Notes: a model not told the origin generated them from the sequence alone. 64,000 nt of DNA from Strobilurus pachycystidiatus (GCA_019915135.1 JAHLMK010000026.1:364001-428000), one strand, 5' to 3'; positions 1-13,423 are shown, numbered from the stretch's first letter. Made by a program: numbers and translations.

Positions 1-1290
1 TGTCTTGTCGTGCGACAACTAAAAGCCTTCGTTCTCTGAGGTAAGCACGCTGTATTGCTTGTCGGTGGGTCAACAAATTTGATTCCAGTTCAAGTGAAAT
101 ATGAGATGTCCTGGAAGATCTTGTTCAAGATGCAACCGCTGCGCGGCAATGAGTATGATTGGTGAATAGGCTGGGTCCGTGTCGTCTGGTGGACAACGAA
201 GTCCAATATGTGTGTTATCCGCTTTGTGGCGGACTTTTCTGCATCCTACTTTCAGTCTTAGCTGCAGCTTATGCGTGAGGTGTCGATGCTCTGTAACTTG
301 GCCATACAGATCTTGGAAGGCTCGGTGTGAAGGATCATCCACGCTCTCTGACTATGAGCAGAATCCAAGGATCCGTCAAGTCGAAGGTCGAACCCAACAG
401 ATCGCGATACTGGCCTGGACTCAGAGCTTTCAAAGAAGGTCGCGCTTGGTTAAGGTTATGAGGGTGACGTATTCAACAAAGTACGTGTGTTTGTTCAAAT
501 CCCAAAATGCTGCCATAGAACTAACGAAAAAGATTTTGAGCACCTGTTCCTGAGCAACGCATGAGGTGATGTGGCGGCCTCTCATCTAGACCTAGACCTG
601 GATATACAGAATGGTCTTGAAATTGACAAGGACACTGTGTTGAACATTCTCTGGACTTCGGCCGCAACATGTACTGGCAGTAAGTAGTGCCATGGCAAAA
701 TCACCTCACCAACTCGTTGATGAGGCTATTCGGCAGTCGCTCTGACACCGCGCTGGCCTCCGCAGACCTCGCGTTAGGGGTTTTCGTCCAGAATGTGAGT
801 AAGATGAATGCAAACTCCAACTCGAAGGCATGCGTCATCAACGCAAATCATCAGTTAGATGCCTGGTCATTGAGCCCGGTACCCACTTACATGGACTCAC
901 TGACTGCTATAGAGTCTGTTAATGTCAGTCGTCAAAGATATGTTCTTGTTTCCTCGAGATCATCACTGGGCTGACTTCAATGGTCTGTTAACTTCAGATC
1001 ACTATACTCAACTGCTTGTAACACTTAGTCCGGACTCCGCCAATGACCGAGGTCCTCCGGAGAAAGTTGCGCCATAGTTAAGCTTACAAGCGTGACGCGC
1101 TGATATATCAACCATGTACGCAGGTTTGTTCAAACCAATATTTGCGCCATGCAACTCAACTAACACAAACGTCTGATTAGGATTTTGACCCGCGTTCCTG
1201 AACCTCGGCGGCAATACGTGGGGTGATACGACGACCCACTACAGGACCACAGGTAACGTATATGTTGCCTACATGCAACGGGACTCGATT
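1..1290. repeat. No intact gene; two degenerate copies of one segment
   Basis: No gene is recognised here. Two stretches, about 440-600 and about 1060-1250, resemble each other by eye in the same orientation. Shared landmarks are a GTACG..GTTTGTTCAAA core, an AACTAAC word and a GATTTTGA..CGTTCCTGA block. On the minus strand both can be read as related peptides: the second copy reads GQNPNQTFVLVELHGANIG, while the first has the same spacing but stops in frame. This suggests two decayed copies of an old minus-strand gene or repeat. Similarity is well below that of a recent duplication. Confidence 0.35.
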
Positions 1291-3470
1291 GTTGTGTGAA
1301 CTGCAGTTGGGTTCCACCATCCATTCGGTGTGCCATCCCATGCCATACGACTATCAGCGGAACGGGAGAGACTCATAGGCTCGATTATTCTTTGAACCGC
1401 TTCAAACCCGATGAAGGTTCATCTGCTGATATAGATATAGATAGGATCCCAATTACATCTGTGCATCCCAGTACGCTATATTTGCGGCTCTTGTTCGCAC
1501 AATCCAATCCAGCCGCCTGGCGGCATCAACGTTACGTCGAGGAGCTGCTCCATGAGTTCCCGTACTGGTCCAGGTTGGGTTGCGTACTGGCCGCCGGGGC
1601 CCTCTGTGTTGACCATTTCCATTACCGTTCCCACCCCGCTGACCATCATCACTTGACTGTTCGTCGCTTTTCTCCTCATCATCCTGCCTGTTGTTGCCCT
1701 GCTGCCCGTCATGACCTTGCTGTGTTTGATTTACGCCTGAGAAAAGGATAAATAGGGAGAAAGAGCCCTCTGAAGATTGGAACGCTAGAGTTGGGTAGCT
1801 TGTGCGTAGTATAGGCCCACAGAGAAACATGACGGAAGGAGGAAGAGCACAGCGGAAGCGCGGATCTCATTGCTTCAGTCCGGCAATCAGCTTGAGGCCA
1901 AACGTTGCGACAGATAGAAGCATGTCCGCGGGAAGCTGTACTGTTGTTCGGCGTCCAGAAGTCGCCGTGGTCATCCAGAATGAATGATTTGTGGTCCTAG
2001 TCGCATGCAGGATGCCCGACTAAGGCCACATTTGAGCAGCCAATGGGAGTGGACGTCGTAGTCGGAGACGGAGACGGTGGAAGAATGAAGCAGGAGATCA
2101 AGCTGCCGCTGAGCTGCCGAGAGTAGCGCCATCGTCGGCCGGCATCCGGATTGCCCGAATTGGACCGTGAGAGGCTTTTCCTTCTCATGAGCGACCGTCA
2201 CAGCGCCAGGCAAAGACTGTCGAGATACGCCTCTCCCGGCTCGCTAGACTACTGTTATTTTCCTGTAACTGGGATTGCACGACGCTGGGGGTAACTCCCT
2301 TTGCGGCGACGCTGCTGTAAAGGCGGTTTTGTTAGCGTCCATCCTAGGGTCCTGGGTAGGTCGGGTTGTCTATCGAGATCGAAGGTGTTCCGCTGGCAGG
2401 AATCAACACGAATGGGAGTCGAGATGTCAATCAGACGGACTCCCCGAGTCGTCTATTGGTCTATTCTCGCGAGAGGGCGTTCACTTAGAGATCGACCCAG
2501 TCGATATCTAAGAGGACGGTCTATTGGATGAGGAGACGGGGACGAGGACGAAGAACGGGATGGTTAAACGTAAAGTCCACTCTAAGGTTTTACAAGTATG
2601 ATAGCGCTGTATTTATACGTCGGGCGGCGGGACCGCGCTGTCCCGCCATCTACCCAAAAGGGTGCTTCCTGACTCATTCTCCAAATATCGAGAACCTTCT
2701 TCAAGGTCCCGGCTAAAAGCGTAAACGACCCAGGCCTGTCCGGCAATGGCGGGTTGTCAGCCGACGCGGCGGGAGTCGATGCCGATCAGCGGCGGGATCC
2801 ACCCATGCGGTCGTGAGGCGGAATCGATGGTGATGGACGCGATAGGGCGGGCGGTATCATGGGAGCGCGTGGTGCTTCTTCTCAAGAAGCGCCAGCCAGC
2901 TCTACCAGAGGAGAGAGCCCTTGTGAACATAGTTGTGCGAGGGGCGGGCAATCGGGAAAGGTCCTCGGCCGAGCGGAGACGGTCGGGCGCGTCTTTCTCC
3001 TACGACGGTCGACCGCCCTGCTGAGTCTAGACTTGTACGAGCGAGTTCGGTAGTTGATGTGGCGAGAGTGTTCCTTCGAACTTCCCTGTAGTCGGACCGA
3101 GTGATCCGTATGTGGGCGCGCATGTTACTTAGTTCGTTAGGATTTCCCTGAGGTGTCAAAACGACAGAGAGAGTCCGCAACTCGATTACGCCGGTTTCTC
3201 GTAAGGTCGTATCCAATGGTACGTTGCAGGGGAAGGGAGGAAGACAATGCTTCCGCGGAGGTGATATTTGTGAACGGGGTTCGTGGTGGAACAAGATATA
3301 GATTTCGCCCGCGGGTGCGCTCCTCGAGCGCCCCGAGGGGTTTCAGACGACCTTTCGGGAACCAGGATGACGGCGAGGCCTTGTGCCTGTCGGACATCCG
3401 GGCCAAGATCATAACAGGTTTGCGATAACATGGGATGGCGCTGCAGCGACTGGTATTATCCTCGGCATGA
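1291..3470. other. Unassigned region, GC-rich from about 2.5 kb
   Basis: I see no gene I can name. A minus-strand open frame at about 1476-1740 is rich in Gln, Asn, Asp and Gly, a composition typical of disordered fungal protein segments, but it has no recognisable domain or splice context. From about 2.5 to 3.4 kb the DNA becomes rich in CpG and G+C, and several overlapping frames open on both strands. That is what GC-rich non-coding DNA does, so none is called. Confidence 0.3.
2626..2647. repeat. Perfect 8-bp stem hairpin
   Basis: GGCGGGAC (2626-2633) is followed after a 6-nt loop by its exact reverse complement GTCCCGCC (2640-2647). No U-tract follows and no gene end is recognised next to it, so no terminator role is claimed. 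Confidence 0.5.
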
Positions 3471-4046
3471 AAAACATATTTGGGCGGGCTAGTTGGCGTG
3501 AGTCATCGGGCGGAAGTGGTGCTGGCTGGGACATAATTCGACTAGGTACATTCTCCATGCTCTGCTCGTCTTGTCCCTGCCTTTCCGATCCTCCCAGCTC
3601 ACGTTTATTTTCAGACATACCGACGCATTCACTTCCTCTTGCCCGTCACTGCCTCCCAGCCATGCCAGGCACCTATCTCCCGCGCGCCAGCGCATGCTAT
3701 ACATAGGCTCCTGGGCTACCGCCGCCATGTAAGCCATGCTTTGCAGCCCTGTGACTGTATTGGCTTTGGGAGACTGGATGACGGGATACGAGCGCGTCCC
3801 AACCTGTCCCTCGCTCGCATGGTAAGTCGCACCGCGTCTTTGAGAGAATGCGATGAATCATTGATTTGGATCCATCCTAAAGCAAGGTCCGAGGAAATGC
3901 AACATCATAGATGCATCCATCCTTTAGGGCTCGATCTTAGGTCCAGTATTGCTTGTCCGTGCTCTTACAACCAAGCTCGTCTTGCATTCGAGGACTGACG
4001 ATAAGTTGCGTCTTCCCGCATCCATTCCACTCTTCCCTCTTTGACG

Positions 4047-4091
4047 CTGATCATCAAACAGACTCATTGGCTGATCATCAAACAGACTCAT
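4047..4091 (+). repeat. Two-copy 24-bp tandem repeat
   Basis: The word CTGATCATCAAACAGACTCA occurs at 4047 and again at 4071. The unit is 24 bp and the repeated part is identical in both copies. Confidence 0.9.
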
Positions 4092-5996
4092 CATCACGGA
4101 CGCAGACGCCACCTCCACCGCGGCCACCCTAGCTTGACGTGGTCTACAAAGTACCAAGGTACGCAACAGTTTTTCTAGTGGTTGCTCCCTTCCTGATGTC
4201 TTCCAGGCGACATCAAGCCCAATGTCAACCATTTATAACCCGCATTGTGGTAAGTCGCCTATTCTACGGCCTCCGCTCTTGCTCTGATACGCCTCCCGAG
4301 CAGGGCTCAACCCTCATATGCCCCGTTCGTTTGTTGGTATCTCCCGACTTTCAGCACGCTGGCTTGGGCTTTCCCTTAGCCCTTCCTTGACTTCGCTCAC
4401 CTTTGTCGGCTGGTTTTGAAAGCAAGGTAAGCCTGTAGGCAAGAACTTGAAGAGCAATCTCATGCTCACCATGCAAAGTAGGCTTTTGACGTCCGGCTCA
4501 GGAAAAGGGCTGTAGATTACTGGCTGTACCGCATAGATACTTCTTGGGAGTTGCAAAGGGCTTGGCCGGCGCGACGAAGAGGCGCCGGTGAAGTGTACAT
4601 GTAAGAATTTGGCGCCAACAAGGTACTCAACAAATGTATTGTTTCTATGTCTGTGAGGGCCGCTTGGGTGAGGGATTACTAGGAGGTGCTGTCGGCGACA
4701 GTCTATGCGCTGCTTTAGAAACGGCGACTTGTCAAGCCGCGCCCACAAGACACTCGACCCAGCTTGACTGCTGTATTGATTCTCTTTCAGTGACGGTTGT
4801 ATGGGTGTTTGGATCTGTGATTGCTGGGAGCTCCCTTGACGATGATCTTTCAAAGACGGCCAACTTGTATTCGTTAAGATCTCTGGAGGGGACCACATTC
4901 CCACTCTCTCGTTGAGATTGGCTGATATACCTTATCTGCAAGTCTTGTCCTTAGATTTCACCGCGACGTCAGTCATTGGAGTACATATGGCCATAATCTT
5001 CCCCTTCTCACTCATCTCCACCTGTGTATTCCTTGGCATGAGGAATCTGGCCTGAGAGCGCTCTCAGGCTTTATGGCTCTTCTACATATCCCTCATCTCA
5101 GCCGTCTATCCCTTTTCTCCACCGGTTACCAAAATCCCCCTTGCCAAACCTTGCCACTTGTCTTTCCATTCAAAATTCCTTTCATGTCCCGTCTGACAAC
5201 TTTGACAGCTTTGACGGTCGAACTCAATATATATTATCCCTCTACAACAAGTTGCTTGAGTCTCTTTTTCAAAGAGATGTCCATGATACAGAGGCTTACT
5301 CTTTGAGATCTTCTGCTCACCTAGGCCTTCATTAATTTCTTGACCTACAATCCAGGAAATCTCCATCTCACCCAACTACGCTTCCTGTATGTTGTAACAG
5401 TCTCAGTGGAGGTCCGAAACCGCGAAACCGCGACAACGCCGTAGACGACCCTCCAGATGCCGAGGAGATACTCGCCTTCCTGAAATCGCGATTGATATTC
5501 CAAATGATAGCGCCGGTCTATGGGAAGACCTGTTCTGTCTTGCAAGAGCTAAGGATTTGCAGATCCTGCTTATCCGCTAAGGGACCATGGGCTTTGCTGG
5601 TGGATTTGGACAATATTGAAGGTGTAATCATTCAGCAGTCTCTAGTTGTGACCTTCAATAGCAAGCCTTGTATGTTTTTTCATAACCGTTAGTTGCGCAT
5701 CCAATCTCCAATTGTTATAATTACCAATACTAAGTAGGATTACATTCCCCATGTATTTGCAAAAGTAGAGCCTTATTCTGGAGTATATCTCCTGCGTGTT
5801 CCATGCACTGAGGGATGAGCCATGGTTTTCGCAATCCACAACGACGAGGTAACAAAGTTCTTGGCTGTACCCCAAATGAGCTTGTCGGTTGCGGAAGTGA
5901 CAGGCAGATAGACCGTGACCGGTCCCATACAGCAGGGCGCCCATGGAGGTCCTGTTTCCCCTGGCGGTTTGTCCACCGTCAAGGCTGCCGTTGGCG

Positions 5997-6016
5997 GTAG
6001 GTAGGTAGGTAGGTAG
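5997..6016 (+). repeat. GTAG microsatellite, five copies
   Basis: Five uninterrupted GTAG units lie in a region without a recognised gene. Confidence 0.9.
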
Positions 6017-6307
6017 ATGACGACACAAGGTCCCATTGAGGAACGGCCGCTTGTGGAAGCTTTTTGAAGGTTTGTGGAAGAACACGCGCCGAGCGTTACC
6101 AGTACGGTCCCCTGATCAGATCACAACTAAGTTACTTTGTATTTTGATACTATGCCTCTCTATCCTGAGGGGATTGCGAACTCTCCACAGGGCAAACATG
6201 CGGTTGTATGGTATACAGTAAATTGATTATGCGCGTAGAAGCGTAAGGAAAGGCGGAATGGGACGTGAGCAAGCATGGGGATAGAAGCACCAGCAGCTCT
6301 CAGGTAT

Positions 6308-9300
6308 CTACTCAATTGCCTTGATCACCATACTGCCATTCCGCTCCTCCACCTCATCATCTACCTCTGGCTCCAACTCACCATCGCTGCGCCGCACGTG
6401 CTTACTCTTTGCCTTCTCGGCAAACGTGCTCAAATCTTCCTGGACAGACCTCTGTACGTCGACAAGAGAAATGAGCTGTCGTGGCCCGCTTTGACCAACA
6501 GCAACACGAAGAGCATCGTGCACTTCGGCTAGCTTGGGCTGTTCCACTCAGATCTTTTTGTTGACTGACAAAATCATTGACGGCCTTGGTCATATGGTCG
6601 GAACCTTTGCCAGCTGCCTGAAGAGCAGCCATGGTTGCGCGCAGACACACTGGATCATCTTTCCCAGGACGGTAGCGGGCAATGCCCGTGGAAAGGTAGT
6701 TGCTCAGGTCCACCTTGTTGGAATTCTGTTTTCGCTGGCTATGGGTGGTGATGCAGCTCTGCAAGCAATTGATATCCGCCATCTCCAGCGCAGTGTTGCC
6801 GACACTATTCTCGCGCTGGATAAGCTCAGGGCGGAACGAGATGAGGAGGCGGACGAATCCGGCAAAACCAGACTCGACGGCGGTGTGCAGAGGGGTGAAG
6901 CCGTCGACAATTGTCATGTTCAATGGACGAGTACTGAAATTGAAGATAAGTTTGACGATTGCCGGTCTACCAGACTTGACAGCAAGATGAAGGGGCTGGA
7001 GATATCATCAGTATAAGGACGTGGATTTGAGCGAAGGGTGACAAAAAATCCTGACGACTAGTGGAAGGTTGGCACAGCATTGCTTTGGTTTCCTTGGGGA
7101 GTCTCTTGAGGAGGTAATTCAGTCAAAGTTTTCATTTGCAGAAGAGATGTGATAGATATTCCAGCTTAAGGTGAGTAACAGTCAGTGAAAGCATCTGGGA
7201 CAGCAAAGTACGACATACCCTTTGGTCTGTTTGACGACAGTGGGATCCATCCCTCGCCCTATCAGATATTTGACGACATCCCTCTTATACCCCTCTGGAT
7301 ACCAATACCAAGTATATTGGATCCAATGAATTTGATCCTAGATAACTGTCAACACACCGCTAACAACATCTTATACATATAACAGCATACCGATTGTGAA
7401 TAACCGTCTTTGGCAGACGGCCTTTCTTTCAAAACTTCGATGTCAAACACAGCCTTGATTGACTGCACCTTCCCGCTCAGCACCGCAGCGGCGTATGGTG
7501 ACTCGCCGAGCGCGTTGATTTTCCATCCCAGCCACTCGGACAGCAACATCTCCAACTTACCACTCTGATCTGCCCCTTGGATCTTGACGGTCAAAGTGTC
7601 GTTGTGCGTGGTGGACTAATGCTTGTAGGCAGCAAGGGGGAGACCCACTTGCGAGGTACTGCACCATTGCTGTAGCGCCCATATGCGCTGCCCGTCACAC
7701 AAACGGTTTCTCCACGTCATCCTCCTGAGCAAACACAGCGTTTGAGTCACATTTCTTGGCCAGGTCTCCCCGCCTCTTCCCATGCACGTTGAGGGCCAAG
7801 TACACATTGCTCCGGTCGTTCCATGTCACTTCCTTTTCTCCGCCCTGATGATTATCGACGGCCAATCCCACACCACTCCGGCGGATAAACTCGTCGCGCA
7901 TGTCAGGACGGTCTTTGGTCGTGAGGTAGGAAAAGACAAAATCTATTGTCGCTCAAAGGAGTCGGCCCTTCCCTGGACGTTTCGTAGATTTGCCGATATG
8001 CCGGAAGGCTTTGAGGTCGTTTTGTGTCAATGATGTTGTATGTATATGATGTTGAAGGTTCCGCCGGGGACATCTGTCATTGTCTTGTCAAATTGAAAAT
8101 ACATCTTCTGGGAGATGGACCCTGTGACCTTGGACGGTTGTGATACAATGTAGACAAATGCGTGTTCTTTGTCGGTACCGTCAGTCTCGAAGAATACATC
8201 AGAGACCTCGTCGTCAAAGTCCCCATCTTGATACAGTCAGATATTGAAGTGACACGCTGATTCTCAAAGAGCACTTACAAAAATCTACATTGAAACTGTG
8301 ACGACGACTGTCTTTATTCTCATCCTTCTTGTACTGGGCGCCAATGATAGAGAAGACGAGCTGGACAGTGTTCCAATGACGACCGCAAACGGCCGCGTGG
8401 AGGGCTGTGACGGGAGGGTCATCGTTGGTCGTCACCAATATAGACAAGAGGCACTTGTTGGTGCGAACTGCTGTGGGAAGACACAACTCCTCAATCTTCG
8501 TGTTATTGCCAGCGTAGCAAGCTTCGTACAGTTTGTCGTAGAGGTCAGTCAAGGTCTTTGGGACATTGAACTTTGACCAGCTCGCCGTGAGCTCCACATA
8601 GCGTTACGGATCGGTCGAGTTGTCGTTTCTGCCAAAGGGGTTGCCGTTATTGTCGTAGTCGTCTTCCGGCTGCTTTTGGTCAGAAAAGACCTCGTTCCAC
8701 ATCTTACCGCCATACCCGCGCAGCAAATTCTCCATCTCCGCAAAGTGTACTTTTGTCTCCTCCACTTGCTTATACTGTTTCTTGGCTTGTTTGTTATTCA
8801 ACGCTTTCAACTTCTCCTCAATCAACTTTGCGTAAAACAGCGTCCAGCTATCGACAGCGGGCATGATTGCTGGTTCCTCATTGAGTTTAGTGGAGTCCTT
8901 CAGAGCCTCCTGCTGTGCCCATCGACAGTAGGAGAGCAAGGTGAACTTGCTGCTGCCGTATTGACGAAGGGAGCGCTTGGCCGCACAGTTGGGTCGAAGT
9001 AAAAGCGGATTCCAAGGGTAGGGAGCGTTTTCAGAGGCCTCTGCACCTCTCACACACTCTCTCATACTGTCTGAGCTCACTCAGTACAGTCTGGCACTGA
9101 GCAGCAGTGTTCTCATTGTGGTATCTCAACTTTCTCCAAATGAGCTCAAAATCATTTGGCAGTAAATTGCAAATCACAAGACATCGGTCATAGCTACCAT
9201 GTTGCTCATTGCACTCTCATGTCCCTCATGATGTCCCGGACCCATCCTATGAGTTTGGACATGTCACGTCATCATGCCCATGTGTGGTATCAACTTTTCT

Positions 9301-10800
9301 CCAAATGAGCTCAAATGCATTTGCGAGTAATTTCCATTTTTGGAGATGTAGCCTCATGCTACTGACTTCCTTTCTTGACCTACTAGCCTCAAGGCTATCT
9401 CCCCTACTTAGGGATGCTATCTCCGATTACAGGAGCTGTCAATCATGACAGCATCTGTCAATCATTTCCAGAAGATCACTTCTGATGCCATGTGTTAAGT
9501 TACCCATATCTCAGCCATGTGACATGGAATAACTTCGCACTTTCCCAGGATCAATCTGTCATCATCTGGCCTAGGCCCAGTGCTGTCTGTCAGCTGATGC
9601 TGGGTCTAGGGCGCCCCAGAGCTGCGAGTTTGATCCCCACTGTGTTGCAGCTTGCTTCCTGCCTTCATCTTCGCATTTTGGCTCTGCAAGGTTTGCACAC
9701 AGTGTCCCTCCAGTTCTGCTCACAGGAACTGATGCTCCTTTCACCAGTGTACGCTTTGGACAGTCTCTAGCCCTCCCTGCTGTCTGCTACAGCTAGATCT
9801 AACTCGATCTTTCACTGCTGTCCATTGTCACTGGTATGCTTATCCAACTTGATTTCGAGTTGATGCCTTATCTTGTGCACAGTGTCCAATCCCTGCCTGC
9901 TCCCACGCTTCCTGATAGCGTCGCACTTGGGATTCTGTGCACAGGTGTGTCCCCAGTCCACTCTCCATAGGCTACAAGCTCAATTTTGCTTCTGTGCTCA
10001 GTTTAGCTTGCTCTGCCTTTGTTTCTACTTCCCCACCCTCCACTCCCTGTAACTGTATCTAGTTTCTTGTATGTACTTGTATTAGTTCGATGTAGTACAT
10101 AGCCAGTCACGATCCGCGTAATTTATAGGCCCTTGGGCCCGTTTTAGCCTAACTTCATCAGTGTGAACCTTTAAGCATTGGATCAGCGCCAAGGGCGAGG
10201 AGAAGCTGCACAACATCGTCCCGGTTTGCCAGAGCATATTCAAGAGGCATGGAGGTGCTGTTAGATGCCTCACCGGCGTTGCTAAAACCCAGATGACGGC
10301 ATCCTCAGAGGCTATTTCACGTTGTAAGTAATCAAGGCGAAGGATGTTCGAAAGATGGTCACTCAATGTGTCTTCAAGAATTGATAAACTCCTGCTCGAC
10401 ATGCTTCTCCATGAACACCAGGTTGGCACCATGCGCCGCCAAGGTGACGACCATTGCAGGGTCCTTTGCCCTAATGGCCGTTCCCAGCAGGAACACAACG
10501 CCAATCCAGTCGATGGTCGGGGACTGGATGACAGATATAGCGCTGGGGTCCTTTGAATGTAGAAAGCTTACGAGCTTGGTCTTGCCCGCAGCGACTGCTT
10601 CGTGGAGAACGAAGCACATACTGGCGTCGGCGGCGGAAGAAACTACCCCAGCCTTGAGAAGAACACCCGCGATGGTGCATGCTGGGGTGGGCGGCGTCTG
10701 TGCCTGATTCATCCCCATCCTCATCGTTCTCAGTACCCCTATCTTCACCAGTACCCAGCGAGAGCACATATCGTGCGTCTGACACGCCCAGACCACCATC
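6308..10800 (-). pseudogene. Large ankyrin-repeat protein, disrupted
   Basis: The minus strand encodes a multi-exon protein of the large ankyrin type seen in Agaricomycetes. Ankyrin repeats are clear near the 3' end at about 6780-7000 (PLHLAVKSG, TPLHTAVESG, NTALE) and at about 10160-10240 (LLALGADP). A middle section carries LNVHGKRRGDL and SEWLGWKINALGESP, conserved wording of this family from my memory. The final exon ends at the TAG of 6308-6310. The frame is broken by TAA 8604-8606, TGA 7953-7955, TGA 7695-7697, one extra base in the G-run 7636-7640, and TAG 7616-7618. A foreign 1.17-kb segment (9000-10172) also separates GADPML from RPNCAAK. The 5' end near 10.8 kb is not resolved and contains at least one further frame change. 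Ankyrin proteins bind other proteins; no partner can be inferred. Confidence 0.7.
9000..10172. mobile_element. 1.17-kb insertion in the ankyrin gene
   Basis: The ankyrin frame stops matching at both edges and resumes in register if this block is removed: the joined codons read ATG-CTT-CGA. AAG lies on both sides (8997-8999 and 10173-10175), a possible 3-bp target duplication. The first part, 9000 to about 9553, recurs in opposite orientation at about 53631-54170 with high identity by eye. The remainder, about 9554-10172, is pyrimidine-rich and shows no open frame of note. There are no convincing terminal inverted repeats and no TG..CA ends, so the element class is open: truncated retroelement or non-autonomous DNA element. 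Confidence 0.6.
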
Positions 10801-11321
10801 TGGCTCAGAACTTCAGGCGGGGCTCTATCAACCTTAGTCGCAGCCAGGCGAGAGTGATACTGGGCGCTTACACCGGCTCATTATATTGAAGTCGTTCCTT
10901 AAGCATTGTTTTGATTCGTACAATCACTTCCTTTTGTTTGCGTCTTCTACCCGTCCTCATCAGTACACCTAACTGATCAATGGCTTGCGCTCACCAAAGC
11001 AACGTGTGGACCAATTGGCAAACTCGGAAATCCAGTAACTACGCCGGACTGTAAGTTAGTAGTTCTTGACAAAGACTTGCTTTCCTCTTTGCATCCGTCT
11101 GTCCTCTTCGTGTAGTGTCCGCATGCGCGGTTTGTATGGTCTTAAAGTGCACGAAATTCATTGTGAATACCCAAATACATTTGGAGTGACAGTCTGCAGA
11201 GCGAGGCTTACCAAAAGATTACCGGATGCTTGTAAGCTACTGTTGCCAGTAGTGCTAGTAGTAGTAGTAAAGCAGGCGGGAAAAGATCACGTGTGTTGCG
11301 AGCACGTAGGCAAGTTGGCAG

Positions 11322-11430
11322 CTCGACGTTAAGTCCGGATTCTCGGATTTAACGTCCCCGGCAGGATTGGTTGGCGCTGGCAAATTCACGTGGGCCTTTT
11401 TGCCTTGTCTTTCCATCATCTGCCCGGTAC
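11322..11430. repeat. Dispersed repeat, copy A
   Basis: This segment resembles 53088-53200. Both copies start with a CGTTA(A/G)GTCCGGATTCT block, then GGATTTAACGTCC, and later carry CACGTG(G/A)GCCTTTT and CCATCAT. The first 30 bp have facing GTTAA/TTAAC arms. Identity is moderate. It may mark the end of a DNA transposon. Confidence 0.5.
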
Positions 11431-13423
11431 TTCTTCTCCGGATGCTCTCCACAAATATCGAGCTGTGTTTGTTTCCACCGAGCTGGACTCTTTCCAACCC
11501 AAAATGGGGCCTCTGTGAAAAATCCAGGGTTGAAGGTGCCAAGGACCGCAAACGAATTATGACGGTCGTCGGAAACATTGGGTATTGAGTGTCCGCCAAG
11601 ACTCGGAGCTATTGTTAACGTATTCTGAACTAGCAGTTCCATGGCCAAATCCACCACCATACATCTTGAGCTGGTTGATTCCACTCCCCGGGAGCTGCAG
11701 CAGCCCTCACGCCAAGGACGCGCGACCTCATGCGTCGGGATACCTCCAGGCAACAGATATGGACGAGAAACTGATAGCTCTGCGTGGCCGGACTGCTGTG
11801 TGCGCGCCCTCTTTGCCTTTCCCATGTCTGTTCTGATCATTCCGGCAGTCCAAACAGGCCAGGAGACAGACCAGACTGCCTGTACCCCGCCTGCTCGCGC
11901 AGAAAGATCTCCAAAATCCCTCCCCAAGCATTCTCTAATCCCACGATCTCTGCAAAAGACGATGCCGTCTGCTTCTCTGCTCTCTCTCGGCCGCAGGGTA
12001 GGCGGGGCCCCTCCCACTTCACGGCAAAGGACGCGCGACCTTGTTTGCGCAGCCGGGGCTTACAACGCTTGGTTCGAGCCTTGAGTGCAATGCTAAAACT
12101 TCCGTAACTCATGTTCAAGTGAAGGTTTCTCAGCGTGGATGGCTCAGTAACAGCCCAAGGATATCTCAGTGAACGTCCAAGTTTGATATTGCAGGGCGAA
12201 GGTGTGGGTGGCATGTCAACATGACTCTACTATGACCAACGCATCAGCAATTCCGAAACTGTCTTTTTCCAGAAGCCAGGTGGTTTGGGGGTTCTAAGTG
12301 AGGTCTAATATTGCCCCAAATACTCTAATTCATGAACTGACACCGATAAAGTCCTGAAATACTTCGACCAATACTATGCCTCATGGAGTGTACAATCACA
12401 TCCAAAATCTTGTTCCCCTACTTACTACTTCAAAGTTATCATGGCGTTATCCGAGGAAGTAAGTGATGATCACCGCTCGGAACTGAAACTTGTGAACCGA
12501 CAGCGATACAGCTCTTCGGAGGGACTACGTACATGCGCAAGGCATCCTGCGTAAGCTGTCAATACTGCCATACGAATATTGTACAGTAAATCCATGCCGA
12601 TATGCAAGGACAATAAACCTCTTGAATCATACAGGCTCGGGCCATGCTCAGCCAACAAAACTCGGTATCGGACGTTTCTACTTTACCGTACCTCTCTACG
12701 TCGTCATTCTATCCAAAGCTTGGGTTCAATCTTCCCGTCACATTGATTACTGCCGCCGGGGTGAGCGGTGAGCTAACATTGACGCCCAGATGACGCGAAC
12801 TCGCCTTCCTTGAACGTCCGATCGCATATACTGAAGTGGGACGTCGTAAACGCGCTGGCCGACAAAGCCACAATAGAATGTGAATCCGGATCGATTCTGA
12901 GATCTGAGACATCGACCGGATCAATTCAATACTGAATATTGTAAAGTGTGGCTTTGCTTATCACTGGATCTACTCGGTTCACAATGCCTGATGTGAGCAT
13001 TCCCCCTCAACACCAGCAAATGCCTCGTTGTCCGCGTCCGCAAACTAAACTATTTGGGGACAACTCCCTCACTGGTCTTCTGGTTACTTGGACCTGACAT
13101 CGGAGAGTACCTGCTTCCACCAACTTGGCTTTCCGATTGCTTGAAACTCGAAGCACTCATTCAGACGCGAAGGGTGAGCACCTCCCCGATAGCCTCGCTG
13201 CCAAAACCGGCTCACTCCATTGCTACAAACTCAGACGTGAAGGTGAGCGGTCTTGTTGCCGGTATGCAATGTGCACGAGGAGATACCCTGGTGCCTAGTC
13301 TTGCTCAGGCGACGGGCGGTGGTCAAACGTCCATTGACGTTTCTGAGCATTAACTGACTTGCTTCGATCAGAATGGCCCTCTCTCATTTAGGACATTAGA
13401 CGCCGAATTGAGGCCCGATGCCT

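Larger units (their letters stand above)
3471..6307. other. Intergenic region without a recognisable gene
   Basis: Open frames on both strands are short, have no recognised domain and do not join through plausible introns. The 196-codon minus frame at 4314-4904 has no domain I know. A plus-strand stretch at about 5480-5575 reads like the C-terminal end of a protein before a TAA and may be a gene fragment. Only small repeats, listed separately, can be supported. Confidence 0.3.

Noticed and set aside
9000..9560. Repeat as a Helitron 3' end (AGAGGCCTCT palindrome near the end)
   Set aside because: No CTRR terminus follows at the usual distance and there is no TC start.
11349..12017. 222-codon minus-strand open frame
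   Set aside because: It overlaps long frames on the other strand, has no domain or introns, and has the look of chance openness in GC-rich DNA.
12050..12090. Possible tRNA T-loop (GGTTCGAGCC)
   Set aside because: No acceptor, D-arm or anticodon arm can be folded around it. No tRNA was supported anywhere in the window.
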